Source of the DNA: Criibacterium bergeronii
Lineage (GTDB): Bacteria; Bacillota; Clostridia; Peptostreptococcales; Filifactoraceae
Length of the DNA: 64,000 nucleotides
Assembly (NCBI RefSeq): GCF_001693775.2
Contig: NZ_MBEW02000006.1
Span: forward strand, 56,675-120,674
Reading direction: 5' to 3'
How positions within the stretch are numbered: position 1 is the first letter of the stretch; the number at the start of each line of letters is the position of its first letter. The notes beneath the pieces are model-generated. The model made no database searches. It saw nothing but the letters and a program-made list of their open reading frames with translations, and was not told where the DNA came from. Positions 56,338 to 64,000 of this stretch are shown here, one piece after another. The position numbers were made by a program, and so were the translations under genes.

Positions 56338-56994
56338 ATGGCGAGTAAAACAGTCAATCCTACCAGAATGGAGCTAACCAAGCTAAAAGGCAAGCTGAAA
56401 ACCGCAACAAGAGGACATAAGCTGCTCAAGGACAAAAGAGACGGACTTATGAAAGAATTTTTAGATTTGGTTAGAAGAAATAAAGAACTAAGAGAAAACG
56501 TAGAAGAAAAAATAAAAAAATCCAACGCCAAATTTGCAGTGAGTGCGGCAACCATGTCAGATAAAGCACTAAAAACGGCAATAATGGCACCAAAACAAGA
56601 AGTATACCTAAAAGTAGATAGTAGAAACGTTATGAGTGTAGATATCCCAAAATTCAACACAACAACAAAAAGTGTAAACACTGATGACATCTATGCCTAT
56701 GGGTATGCCTTCACATCTATGCAGCTTGATGACTCAGTGAAAGAATTGTCCGAAGTATTACCGGCTCTATTAGAGCTGGCAGAGGCGGAAAAAGCCACTC
56801 AATTAATGGCAAGTGAAATAGAAAAGACCAGAAGAAGAGTAAACGCACTGGAATATGTTCTGATACCTGATATGCAGACAAAAATAAAATATATCCAAAT
56901 GAAACTGGACGAAAATGAAAGAAGTACCCAAATAAGACTGATGAAAGTAAAAGACATGGTCTTAGAAGACGCCCACCACTACAAAGAAAAATAA
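56338..56994 (+). CDS. ntpD: V-type ATPase subunit D
   Basis: This 218-residue rotor shaft subunit forms a long antiparallel coiled coil. The start (NPTRMELTKLKGKLKTATRG, then HKLLKDKRDGLMKEF) and the RRRVNALEYVLIPDMQTKIK motif near the C terminus are diagnostic. AAGGGAGGG precedes the ATG. It is the last V-ATPase gene before a terminator and is separated from ntpB by the EamA gene. Confidence 0.96.
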   Translation: MASKTVNPTRMELTKLKGKLKTATRGHKLLKDKRDGLMKEFLDLVRRNKELRENVEEKIKKSNAKFAVSAATMSDKALKTAIMAPKQEVYLKVDSRNVMSVDIPKFNTTTKSVNTDDIYAYGYAFTSMQLDDSVKELSEVLPALLELAEAEKATQLMASEIEKTRRRVNALEYVLIPDMQTKIKYIQMKLDENERSTQIRLMKVKDMVLEDAHHYKEK

Positions 56995-56995
56995 T

Positions 56996-57047
56996 AAAAA
57001 TCCTGATATAATACCATTAGTAAAAATGGCTTGTATCAGGATTTTTT
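56996..57047 (+). terminator. terminator of the V-ATPase operon
   Basis: An outer stem AAAAATCCTGATA (56996-57008) with TATCAGGATTTTT (57034-57046) encloses an inner stem CCATT/AATGG (57013-57017 with 57025-57029), followed by T. Confidence 0.85.
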
Positions 57048-57272
57048 GCATTTAAAATATATAAAAACCTAATTGAAAGAGCAGTAGATTGTAGGCGTCC
57101 TACTAAGGCGAAAAAGCTCCAAGATGAACATAATAAACCTAATTCCACATTTTAATGTAGCTTTAGTATAAAATCTAGTCCTATGTATATTTTTTTATAT
57201 AGATATCTGTAAACTTATCTTAAAATGATGTATAATTAAAAAGTATTTTATAAATGAAAGCGTGAGGTGCGT
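57048..57272. other. gene-free region before the surface-protein gene
   Basis: No gene is seen. It contains a near-direct repeat AAACCTAATT (about 57066 and 57135), a small GTAG/CTAC hairpin near 57090, and TATAAT (57230-57235) without a good -35 as candidate promoter for the surface protein. I do not recognise a riboswitch in it. Confidence 0.4.
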
Positions 57273-57914
57273 ATGAAACGAAAAAAAATTAGTGCAGTTT
57301 TATTAGCGTCTATATTAGCCGCTACACCGGTATTCCAGCTAAGACAGTCATTTGCAGAGCCTGGGGGCAGTCCGTCAGATGCTATACCTGTCGCCGGATT
57401 AAATGCAGCACAAAAAGGTACAGTTTGGGGTAAAGTATATGTATCCATGAATGCCTCACCTGTTTCCTGCGATGCTGCCCCTCCGGCGGATATTCCTTTA
57501 CCAGATGTACCAATCATATACAGATGGATGGATAAGGACGGCTCAATCAGTCCATATTACAAGACTAGCTCAGGCAGTGACGGCTCATATTTCATTAAGA
57601 TGCCATTATTTACGACAAATATAAATGGCAAAGAAGTAACCCACAACTTTGTTGCAGGGATAATTGCTAATTATCAGCAGATACAAATGTTTATAGACCC
57701 TGAATGGTTTAAAAGTGGAGTGGGTGCAAATTACCAGTCAGCATTTAACTCCTTGTATGGAAATTTTGGCGGTATAAACTCCATCATGTCAGGCTATACT
57801 ACATGGGAGTCGGTGCAACAACAGGTTAAAAACTTTAATATTTTAGTGCAAAAAAACCAAATCTTACATTACACTCTGGCACACCAGTGCAAACACAACC
57901 TACAGCACCATTAG
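57273..57914 (+). CDS. N-terminal part of giant Ig-repeat surface protein (upstream frame)
   Basis: The frame opens with a signal peptide (MKRKKISAVLLASILAATPV, cleavage after SFA or so) and a secreted domain (KGTVWGKVYVSMNASPVSCD, VPIIYRWMDKDGSI, ANYQQIQMFIDPEWF). It runs to a TAG at 57912-57914, but the last 20 residues (NQILHYTLAHQCKHNLQHH) look like out-of-frame translation. The main frame continues at -1 from a run of seven A at 57850-57856, where the heptamer A AAA AAC (57851-57857) sits in zero frame. ATG 57273 is preferred over GTG 57267. The gene is either frameshifted, phase-variable or read by -1 frameshifting. Confidence 0.8.
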   Translation: MKRKKISAVLLASILAATPVFQLRQSFAEPGGSPSDAIPVAGLNAAQKGTVWGKVYVSMNASPVSCDAAPPADIPLPDVPIIYRWMDKDGSISPYYKTSSGSDGSYFIKMPLFTTNINGKEVTHNFVAGIIANYQQIQMFIDPEWFKSGVGANYQSAFNSLYGNFGGINSIMSGYTTWESVQQQVKNFNILVQKNQILHYTLAHQCKHNLQHH

Positions 57915-60900
57915 GCACTAACTACAAATCTTTTGCAGAGCTTAACAGAGTAAGAGGGATTGTATTTTACGATTGGGGATACACAGAGCTTTGCACCTAT
58001 AGTCCGGCATACACAGAAGGCGACAGACCGATAAAAGGCAAAAAAGTAACCGTCACAGTTGGTAACAAGAGTGGCGGAGGATATCAGACATTTACTACTA
58101 CTACAAATGCAGAGGGTATATTTGATATTGACCTAAAGGATAAAAAAGTAGATATCAAGCAAATTTATGTTTCAGTAGAAGGCATACAAGATGCAACCTT
58201 TTATACTCCATTTGCAACCCAACAATACTACAGTGCACCTGAAGTAGGGGGAGCTATAGGCTCACTTATCACACAAAAATTATATTCACTGGACTTTGCA
58301 TACAAAGCAAACCCTGAGTTTAACATAGTAAAATATGACACCACAGGCTCTGCTGATACCACAGCATATCCCGGCTATCAAGTCTCAACATCAACAACTA
58401 AGGTAGCAGAGCAATCAGGACCATACACTATTAGATGGGTAAAACCGGTTTTAAATGCTAAAGGGGAAATAACCGGTACACAAATAATCTCTACCAGCGA
58501 ACCATTATATCCTGATAACAACAGAGAATTACCTGACTTCCCTATGTATGTACCTGCAACGCTTGAACAAGACACAATATATAGAGCAGAGCTGGTATCA
58601 CCTACAGGAAAAGTAATGCAGCTTGACTCATTCCTAGCAAAAAAAGATGCTCCACAGGAAAAAGTAGTACCTGCACCTGTAATTAATCCGGTAACATCGG
58701 ACGATAAAGTTATAACAGGTACGGCACCGGCAAATTCAACAGTGACAGTTACATTACCAAATGGAGTTCCAGTTACAGCAACTACAGACGCAAATGGAGC
58801 ATGGTCTGCACCATTACCTAGTAATGTTTCGCTTGCTAAAGATCAAACTATAACAGCAAAAACCACAGTAGATGGAAAAGACAGTGTAGCGTCAAACACA
58901 GTAGTCACACAAAAACCTACCCCAAAACAAAGCGAATTGCCTACTATAGACACAATAAACACAGAAACTACAAATATTACTGGTACGGGCACTCCGGGTT
59001 CTAAAGTCACAGTCACAGTTGATGGAAAATCACAGACAGTTGATGTAAATTCAAGCGGTACATGGACATCTCCAGTGCCATCAGGAGCAAAACTAGATGC
59101 TGGCGATACAGTATCAGCTACACAAACAACGACAGTAAACGGAAACGCTTTGGAGTCAAGTGCACCGTCTACAACAAAAGTCATACAGGCAGTCAAACAA
59201 ATAAGTGAAGTTCCGGTAATAAATTCGGTAAATACAGAAAGTAAAAAAATAACTGGTACAGGCACACCCGGCTCTACAGTGACAGTGACAATAGGAAGTC
59301 AAGCCATAACTAAAACCGTAGAAAATGATAATACATGGAGTATTCCTATAAGTGGACTAACTAATCCTTTAACAGCAAATACAAATATCACAGCCACACA
59401 AACAGAAACAGGCAAAGACCCAAGCCCAGCTATAAATACAGTAGTTACTCCAGCACCTGTAAAAAATATAGCACCACCAACAATAAATCCGGCAACACAA
59501 GGGGATACATCTGTAAAAGGTAGCGGACAACCTGGTACAAATATTACAGTGACAATAGGTGGAACTCCACATGATGTAACCACAAAACCGGACGGTTCTT
59601 GGGAACTAAATGGAGTTAATTTACAACCGGGTGAAACAATAGAAGTCACTCAAACCGTAGACGGCAAAACACAAACAGCAACAACTACAGTGCCAGCGGT
59701 AATATCAGAAACACTAAAACCACCAACTATAGACCCGGTGAGATACGGAATTGTGAATTTTACAGGTACAGCCGAACCTAATGCTAGTATTACAATAGTA
59801 GCACATAATAAGGAATATACAGGTACAGCGGGTAGTGATGGTAAATATAACATACCTATAGGTGGTACAGTATTGGATAATGGGGATGTAATATCTGCAA
59901 CTCAAACTGTAAATGGAAAAACAAGTGCAGCAGCAACAACTACATTTACAAAAGATGGTGTAAAGAGTTCTTATTTACCTCCGTCAATAGATAATGTAAG
60001 CACAATAAGCACTTCTGTATCAGGTACAGGAAAAAAAGGCTCACCTATAGAAGTGACCCTACAAGATGGTAAATTAATAGGAAAAGCTACAGTAGGTGAT
60101 GATGGTAAATGGACAGTACCAGTGCCAAGTGATGTTACATTACAAGAGGGAAACACTGTTATTGTAGTAGCAACTAATACAGATAATAATGTTAAGCCTA
60201 AAACAGGCACAGCCTCAACCACAGTATACAAAGATACCACTCCGGCTAAAGCACCTACAATAACACAACCAAAGGCTGGAGATGCAAAAGTTTCAGGTAC
60301 AAATGGTACACCTGGAGCAAAAATTACAGTCGCATTTCCAAATGGCGGCAAAGAAACGGCAACAGTACAATCTGATGGAACTTGGAAAGTGCAAGTACCG
60401 GATGGAAAAACATTAGTACCTGACAATATAATAACTGCTACAGAAACCTATAACGGACAAGACGTATCATCATCAACCCAAGTATCACCTGCTCCAGTCA
60501 CCAATCAACCAAGTGCACCACCTACTATAAATCCTGTCACTGCTACTAGCACAGAAATAACAGGCACAGGTGAAAAGGGAGCAACAATCAGCGTAACATA
60601 TCCAACAGCAGGCGGAGATGTTACTAAGGAAGTGACAGTAGACACAAATACAGGTACATGGACAGTGCCACTAGACGGTGACACCCTAAGCCCTGACGGC
60701 ACAATTTCAGCAAAACAAGATATCGATGGAAAAAATGACGATACATTTATATACTCACCTGAGGTAACAACCAAAGTGCCACAAAAACCGGTAGCACAAA
60801 TAGTAATCCCAACTCCAACCATTTCTACAGTAAAAGCAGAAGATAAAGTAATCCAAGGCAAAGGCGAAGTAGGAGCTACAGTCACAGTTACATTACCTGA

Positions 60901-63268
60901 TGGCACTAAAACTACCGCAGTAGTGGATAGCAACAAAAACTGGATAGTAAACGTACCACCGACAATGACACTCAAGGAAACACAAGAAATAAAAGCTACA
61001 CAAACACCAAATGGCGGTACAACACCAAGTGCAGAAATAAAAACCACAATAATAAAAAAAGAAGAGCCAACACAAAGTAACGCACCTACTATAGACCCAA
61101 TGCAGATAGGAGCTACAACAATATCAGGTACAGGTGACCAAGGTTCAAAAATAACTTTGACAATTCCTGCATCTAATAATGTGTCAGGAACTCCAATTTC
61201 AATAGATACAACTGTTGGAAATGATGGCAAATGGACAGCAACTATTCCGCCAAACACACTAATAGATAGCACAAATAACAAAGTAATAGCAGTACAGACA
61301 ACCACCACATCGACAGGTACTGAATTACCACAAAGTGGAGCAGTAACAGCCACCATCCCACTACCTGACCCAAATGCACAAACCTCAAAAAGTGCTCAGC
61401 CTGTAGTAAATCCACCAATAGCTGGAGAAACAACAATTACAGGTAAAGGTGCACCTGGCTCTACAATCACAGTTACAGTATCCGACCCTAATGACCCAAG
61501 TGCAACTAAAACCATAACTGTAACAGTAGACGAGCATGGTGATTGGACAGCAACAGTTCCACAGCTTAAAACAACAGATAATATAACAGTAACACAAAAA
61601 ACCGGAGCAAATATAGTTAGTGATGAAGTGTCTGTTACACCAAAACAAGTAACTAAATCAGATACACCGACAATAGACGAGGTAAGCTCTGAAGATAAAA
61701 ACATAACAGGAACAGGTAAAACAGGGGCAACAGTTACAGTAAAAGTAAAGGATGAAAATCCGGCATCTGCCAAAGTAGTTGACGGAACATGGGCAATACC
61801 TATAACCACCAAACTAAATGGCGGAGAGACAATCACAGCCGTACAAAAAGATGGATTAAATACCTCAAGCGACCCTGCGTCAGTAACAGTAAAAGAAGAA
61901 AAAGAAGTAAGCAATCCCCCAACAATCACAACACCATCAGTAGGAGCTACCACAGTATCAGGTACAGGTACACCTGGGTCAGAAATCGAGCTTACCTTAC
62001 CCGGAGGACATAAAGTAACTACTACAGTAAAAGACGACTCATATCTTGATGATAGTGGTAAACCGGTGGTTAAAGGAACATGGACAGTACCATTAAAATA
62101 TTTAGTAGACGACTCAAACACAGGCAAAAGAGAAATAGAATACAAATTAAATCCATCAGACACAATAACCGCAACACAACATACAGACGGCATGAAGATT
62201 AGCCACTCAGTATCAGCAAGCACAGCATCACAGTCAGGCGGTAGTTCGTCCAGCAGTTCTTCTAGTTCCTCAAGCTCATCATCGGAAAATAGCGGTGGAA
62301 GTGGCGGAACCAAGCCAAACAAAGATACTAAAAAAGAAGACGCAAAATCACCTCAAACAACAGAAAAAGCCACTATACAAAACGTTACAGACAATCTAAT
62401 CAAAGGCACAACAACACCAAACTCATCGATTAAAGCGTACGACAAAGACAATAAACTAATAGGAAAAACAAAATCTGATGAAGATGGTAAATTTTCACTT
62501 GAAATGCTACGTCAAGTATCAGGTACAAGAGTAAAATTGCAAATAACTGATGAAAATGGAAATCAGACCGTCACCTATATAGAAATAGGCGAGGCTGAAA
62601 TACCATTAGGAACAATAACGCTAAATAGAAAAGACCATATGGCATATATGGTAGGCTATCCTGACAAGACCTTCAGACCAAGTAGAAGTATGACAAGAGC
62701 AGAGCTGGCGACTGTTTTATACAACATCTCTATCTTACCAAATGCAGGAGGGGAAAATAGCCTATTTAAAGATATAAAACCAATGGATTGGTTTGCTATT
62801 AAAGTAAACGTAATAGGCGGCTACAACGTTATGTCAGGATATGAAGATAAGAGTTTCCGCCCATTAAATGGAATTACAAGAGAAGAATTTGCATCCGTAA
62901 TGGCAAGATTTATACCTGCAACAGACAAGACGAATCCATTCTCTGACTCACAAGACAGATGGTCATCAGATGCTATAGGTGCACTTTATCAAGCCGGATA
63001 TATCACAGGATACCCTGATGGTACATTTAAACCTGAAAAAGAAATCACAAGAGCAGAAGTGGCATCAATAATTAACAAAATGCTGGACAGAAAAGCAGAC
63101 TCACAAGCTTATTCATTAGTATCACAACACTTTACAGATGTAAATGAAAACCACTGGGCATACAATGACATAATAGAGACTACAAATTCTCACGATTACA
63201 ACAGAAGAGATAGTCTAGGCATCCAAGAAGATTGGACAGAAAATACAACAAATAAAAAAACTTATTAG
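57887..63268 (+). CDS. giant surface protein: Ig-like repeats and SLH anchor (downstream frame)
   Basis: This 1793-codon frame (formal GTG at 57887; real continuation from about 57857) belongs to the protein begun at 57273, together near 2000 residues. Order: a beta-rich domain with a carboxypeptidase-regulatory-like part (about 1-260), 13 Ig-like repeats of 80-100 residues (about 265-1445; pattern PTI-x-x-V, ITGTGTPGS, VTVTxPDG, GxWTVPVP), a poly-Ser/Gly linker (about 1450-1475), one more Ig-like unit, and three SLH motifs (about 1582-1770; GYPDKTFRPSRSMTRAELAT, GITREEFASVMARF, GYPDGTFKPEKEITRAEVAS). SLH domains hold proteins to pyruvylated wall polymers. It is a likely adhesin or S-layer-associated stalk. 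Confidence 0.9.
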   Translation: MQTQPTAPLGTNYKSFAELNRVRGIVFYDWGYTELCTYSPAYTEGDRPIKGKKVTVTVGNKSGGGYQTFTTTTNAEGIFDIDLKDKKVDIKQIYVSVEGIQDATFYTPFATQQYYSAPEVGGAIGSLITQKLYSLDFAYKANPEFNIVKYDTTGSADTTAYPGYQVSTSTTKVAEQSGPYTIRWVKPVLNAKGEITGTQIISTSEPLYPDNNRELPDFPMYVPATLEQDTIYRAELVSPTGKVMQLDSFLAKKDAPQEKVVPAPVINPVTSDDKVITGTAPANSTVTVTLPNGVPVTATTDANGAWSAPLPSNVSLAKDQTITAKTTVDGKDSVASNTVVTQKPTPKQSELPTIDTINTETTNITGTGTPGSKVTVTVDGKSQTVDVNSSGTWTSPVPSGAKLDAGDTVSATQTTTVNGNALESSAPSTTKVIQAVKQISEVPVINSVNTESKKITGTGTPGSTVTVTIGSQAITKTVENDNTWSIPISGLTNPLTANTNITATQTETGKDPSPAINTVVTPAPVKNIAPPTINPATQGDTSVKGSGQPGTNITVTIGGTPHDVTTKPDGSWELNGVNLQPGETIEVTQTVDGKTQTATTTVPAVISETLKPPTIDPVRYGIVNFTGTAEPNASITIVAHNKEYTGTAGSDGKYNIPIGGTVLDNGDVISATQTVNGKTSAAATTTFTKDGVKSSYLPPSIDNVSTISTSVSGTGKKGSPIEVTLQDGKLIGKATVGDDGKWTVPVPSDVTLQEGNTVIVVATNTDNNVKPKTGTASTTVYKDTTPAKAPTITQPKAGDAKVSGTNGTPGAKITVAFPNGGKETATVQSDGTWKVQVPDGKTLVPDNIITATETYNGQDVSSSTQVSPAPVTNQPSAPPTINPVTATSTEITGTGEKGATISVTYPTAGGDVTKEVTVDTNTGTWTVPLDGDTLSPDGTISAKQDIDGKNDDTFIYSPEVTTKVPQKPVAQIVIPTPTISTVKAEDKVIQGKGEVGATVTVTLPDGTKTTAVVDSNKNWIVNVPPTMTLKETQEIKATQTPNGGTTPSAEIKTTIIKKEEPTQSNAPTIDPMQIGATTISGTGDQGSKITLTIPASNNVSGTPISIDTTVGNDGKWTATIPPNTLIDSTNNKVIAVQTTTTSTGTELPQSGAVTATIPLPDPNAQTSKSAQPVVNPPIAGETTITGKGAPGSTITVTVSDPNDPSATKTITVTVDEHGDWTATVPQLKTTDNITVTQKTGANIVSDEVSVTPKQVTKSDTPTIDEVSSEDKNITGTGKTGATVTVKVKDENPASAKVVDGTWAIPITTKLNGGETITAVQKDGLNTSSDPASVTVKEEKEVSNPPTITTPSVGATTVSGTGTPGSEIELTLPGGHKVTTTVKDDSYLDDSGKPVVKGTWTVPLKYLVDDSNTGKREIEYKLNPSDTITATQHTDGMKISHSVSASTASQSGGSSSSSSSSSSSSSSENSGGSGGTKPNKDTKKEDAKSPQTTEKATIQNVTDNLIKGTTTPNSSIKAYDKDNKLIGKTKSDEDGKFSLEMLRQVSGTRVKLQITDENGNQTVTYIEIGEAEIPLGTITLNRKDHMAYMVGYPDKTFRPSRSMTRAELATVLYNISILPNAGGENSLFKDIKPMDWFAIKVNVIGGYNVMSGYEDKSFRPLNGITREEFASVMARFIPATDKTNPFSDSQDRWSSDAIGALYQAGYITGYPDGTFKPEKEITRAEVASIINKMLDRKADSQAYSLVSQHFTDVNENHWAYNDIIETTNSHDYNRRDSLGIQEDWTENTTNKKTY

Positions 63269-63279
63269 TATAAAAAACA

Positions 63280-63327
63280 AAAACTTGCCTTTCCTATTAT
63301 ATTATAGTAGGAAAGGCAAGTTTTTTA
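63280..63327 (+). terminator. terminator of the surface-protein gene
   Basis: A perfect 17-bp stem (63280-63296 with 63308-63324) with an 11-base loop is followed by TT. Confidence 0.88.
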
Positions 63328-63328
63328 G

Positions 63329-63349
63329 CTTGCACAACCATTGTGCAAG
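63329..63349. repeat. perfect palindrome CTTGCACAA/TTGTGCAAG
   Basis: A 9-bp perfect inverted repeat with a 3-base centre (CCA) directly follows the terminator. It has no T-run, so it is not a terminator. It could be a protein-binding site. Confidence 0.4.
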
Positions 63350-63354
63350 ATTAA

Positions 63355-63531
63355 AATTCCAAAAAACATCATAAATTATATCTTGAAAAGAATACAAAAA
63401 AGGAATATAATCGAATTATATTAGCAAAAAGCAAATCATTAGACGATACATTAAAAGCGTTTAGCAACCTAGTAGACGCTATGAACGAGATTATGACCAA
63501 AAAAGACGAAGGAACAAAAATAAAAATGTAA
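63355..63531 (+). pseudogene. remnant of an unknown small gene
   Basis: The open frame reads KLYLEKNTKKEYNRIILAKS and SLDDTLKAFSNLVDAMNEIM, then TKKDEGTKIKM and TAA. It has a protein-like helical pattern but no start codon (TAA at 63352). It may be the end of a helix-rich protein whose 5' part was lost at the terminator boundary. Family not recognised. Confidence 0.3.
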
Positions 63532-63590
63532 TTTAAGAAAAATAAAAAAATAGTAAAACCGAAAGCAATTAGAACTAAAAACTTAAATTA

Positions 63591-63632
63591 AAAAAGATCT
63601 CAAGTGGCAAAAAATACTGCTTGAGGTCTTTT
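63591..63632 (+). terminator. terminator upstream of the rRNA promoters
   Basis: The stem AAAAGATCTCAAG/CTTGAGGTCTTTT (63592-63604 with 63620-63632, one G-U) lies ahead of the rRNA promoters and would stop read-through into the rRNA operon. Confidence 0.75.
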
Positions 63633-63674
63633 ACATAAAAAAATAAAAAAAATAAAAAAAATAAAAAAATATAC

Positions 63675-63703
63675 TTGACATCCTAAACCAAAAATGATAA
63701 TAT
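63675..63703 (+). promoter_or_regulatory. rRNA promoter P1
   Basis: TTGACA (63675-63680), a 17-base spacer and TAATAT (63698-63703). A small GCTC/GAGC hairpin follows at 63710-63721. Confidence 0.75.
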
Positions 63704-63777
63704 AATAAAGCTCAAAAGAGCAAAGCAAAAACATCTGAAAAGAACAAAAAAAGATTTAAAAAAAATAAAAAAAGTTC

Positions 63778-63806
63778 TTGACAAGATAAAAAAACAAAGA
63801 TATAAT
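63778..63806 (+). promoter_or_regulatory. rRNA promoter P2
   Basis: Consensus TTGACA (63778-63783), a 17-base spacer and consensus TATAAT (63801-63806), about 150 bases before the 16S start. A stem TGTCGC/GCGACA (63815-63820 with 63827-63832) lies at the beginning of its leader. Confidence 0.9.
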
Positions 63807-63955
63807 ATAAAAGCTGTCGCTAAGAAGCGACAAAAAACAAAATGAACAATGAAAAAAGGATAGTAAACAAAAGCAAATCTTAAGAATAAGATTAGCACCA
63901 TAAAACAAGTAAACAAAGTCAGTAAGGATAAACATACTGAAGTCTAAGTCAAATT

Positions 63956-64000
<45 letters not shown>

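Noticed and set aside
57048..57272. c-di-GMP or other riboswitch upstream of the surface-protein gene
   Set aside because: No known core motif is present; only short repeats and a weak hairpin.
58681..62220. Possible CRISPR array or tandem DNA repeat
   Set aside because: The periodicity is 250-300 bases, the units are diverged in DNA, and they encode Ig-like domains in one frame; no short identical repeats with unique spacers exist anywhere in the window.
60505..62322. Long minus-strand open frames inside the surface-protein gene
   Set aside because: They mirror the Thr/Val/Gly-rich codons of the plus-strand repeats, lack ribosome binding sites, and resemble no protein; the plus strand encodes clear Ig-like and SLH domains.
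63683..63916. 77-residue minus-strand frame near the rRNA
   Set aside because: It is Phe/Leu-rich translation of A-rich promoter DNA and lies across both rRNA promoters.

Overview
The window is about 64 kb of AT-rich chromosome from a Firmicute (class Clostridia). The best fit is an anaerobic, amino-acid-fermenting relative of the oral Peptostreptococcaceae, but the genus is an inference. Supporting signs are Shine-Dalgarno-rich genes with frequent TTG/GTG starts, a V/A-type ATPase operon, a 2-hydroxyacyl-CoA dehydratase system, a flavodiiron protein, and SLH-anchored surface proteins. The replication origin lies near 8.8-10.5 kb. Genes left of it run mostly leftward and genes right of it mostly rightward until the accessory middle section. 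The 5' end of a 16S rRNA gene closes the window.

Layout. 1-660: a GC-richer patch, probably the edge of a mobile element. 737-3.9 kb: aroE, a perfect parS site, and a general-stress module (ytxH-ytxG-like genes, rsbV, rsbW, sigB) reading leftward. 4-8.4 kb: gyrA and gyrB. 8.4-10.5 kb: oriC, split around dnaA, with DnaA boxes on both sides and a DnaA-trio unwinding element before dnaN. 10.5-18.2 kb: dnaN, a phosphodiesterase, a DUF2225 protein, mnmG, folD, then rpmH-rnpA-yidD-yidC-jag. 18.3-20.5 kb: small ORFs, gene remnants and two lipoproteins. 20.6-24 kb: a T-box leader controlling a MetNIQ-type importer and an internally deleted M20 peptidase. 24-27 kb: a RelB/YoeB module whose toxin frame carries three TGA codons, an erythromycin-esterase-like protein, a gene remnant and a broken small hydrophobic peptide gene. 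27-31.2 kb: activator and two subunits of a 2-hydroxyacyl-CoA dehydratase with a leucine-rich-repeat protein. 31.5-38.2 kb: a leftward surface/envelope cluster (beta-propeller, two TolC-like coiled-coil proteins, a DUF4825-like protein). 38.4-42.9 kb: membrane protein, flavodiiron protein, ParB, a cysteine-desulfurase-like enzyme, GNAT. 43-47 kb: GntR-regulated ABC exporter and a threonine-aldolase-like enzyme. 47.3-57 kb: V-ATPase operon interrupted by an EamA transporter. 57.2-63.3 kb: a giant Ig-repeat SLH protein split by a frameshift at a slippery A-run. 63.3-64 kb: remnant ORF, tandem rRNA promoters and 16S rRNA start.

How it works together. The core section holds replication initiation (DnaA, DnaN, gyrase, oriC), segregation (parS, with an orphan ParB 38 kb away), ribosome and tRNA maturation, and membrane insertion. 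The energy section combines reductive amino-acid fermentation (Had-type dehydratase) with a V-ATPase whose K subunit has the residues expected for Na+ binding. The envelope section is rich in secreted, coiled-coil and S-layer-anchored proteins. Several gene remnants mark sites of decay. The observations most worth checking are the YoeB toxin readable only if TGA encodes an amino acid, and the A AAA AAC slippery heptamer exactly at the frame junction of the surface protein.
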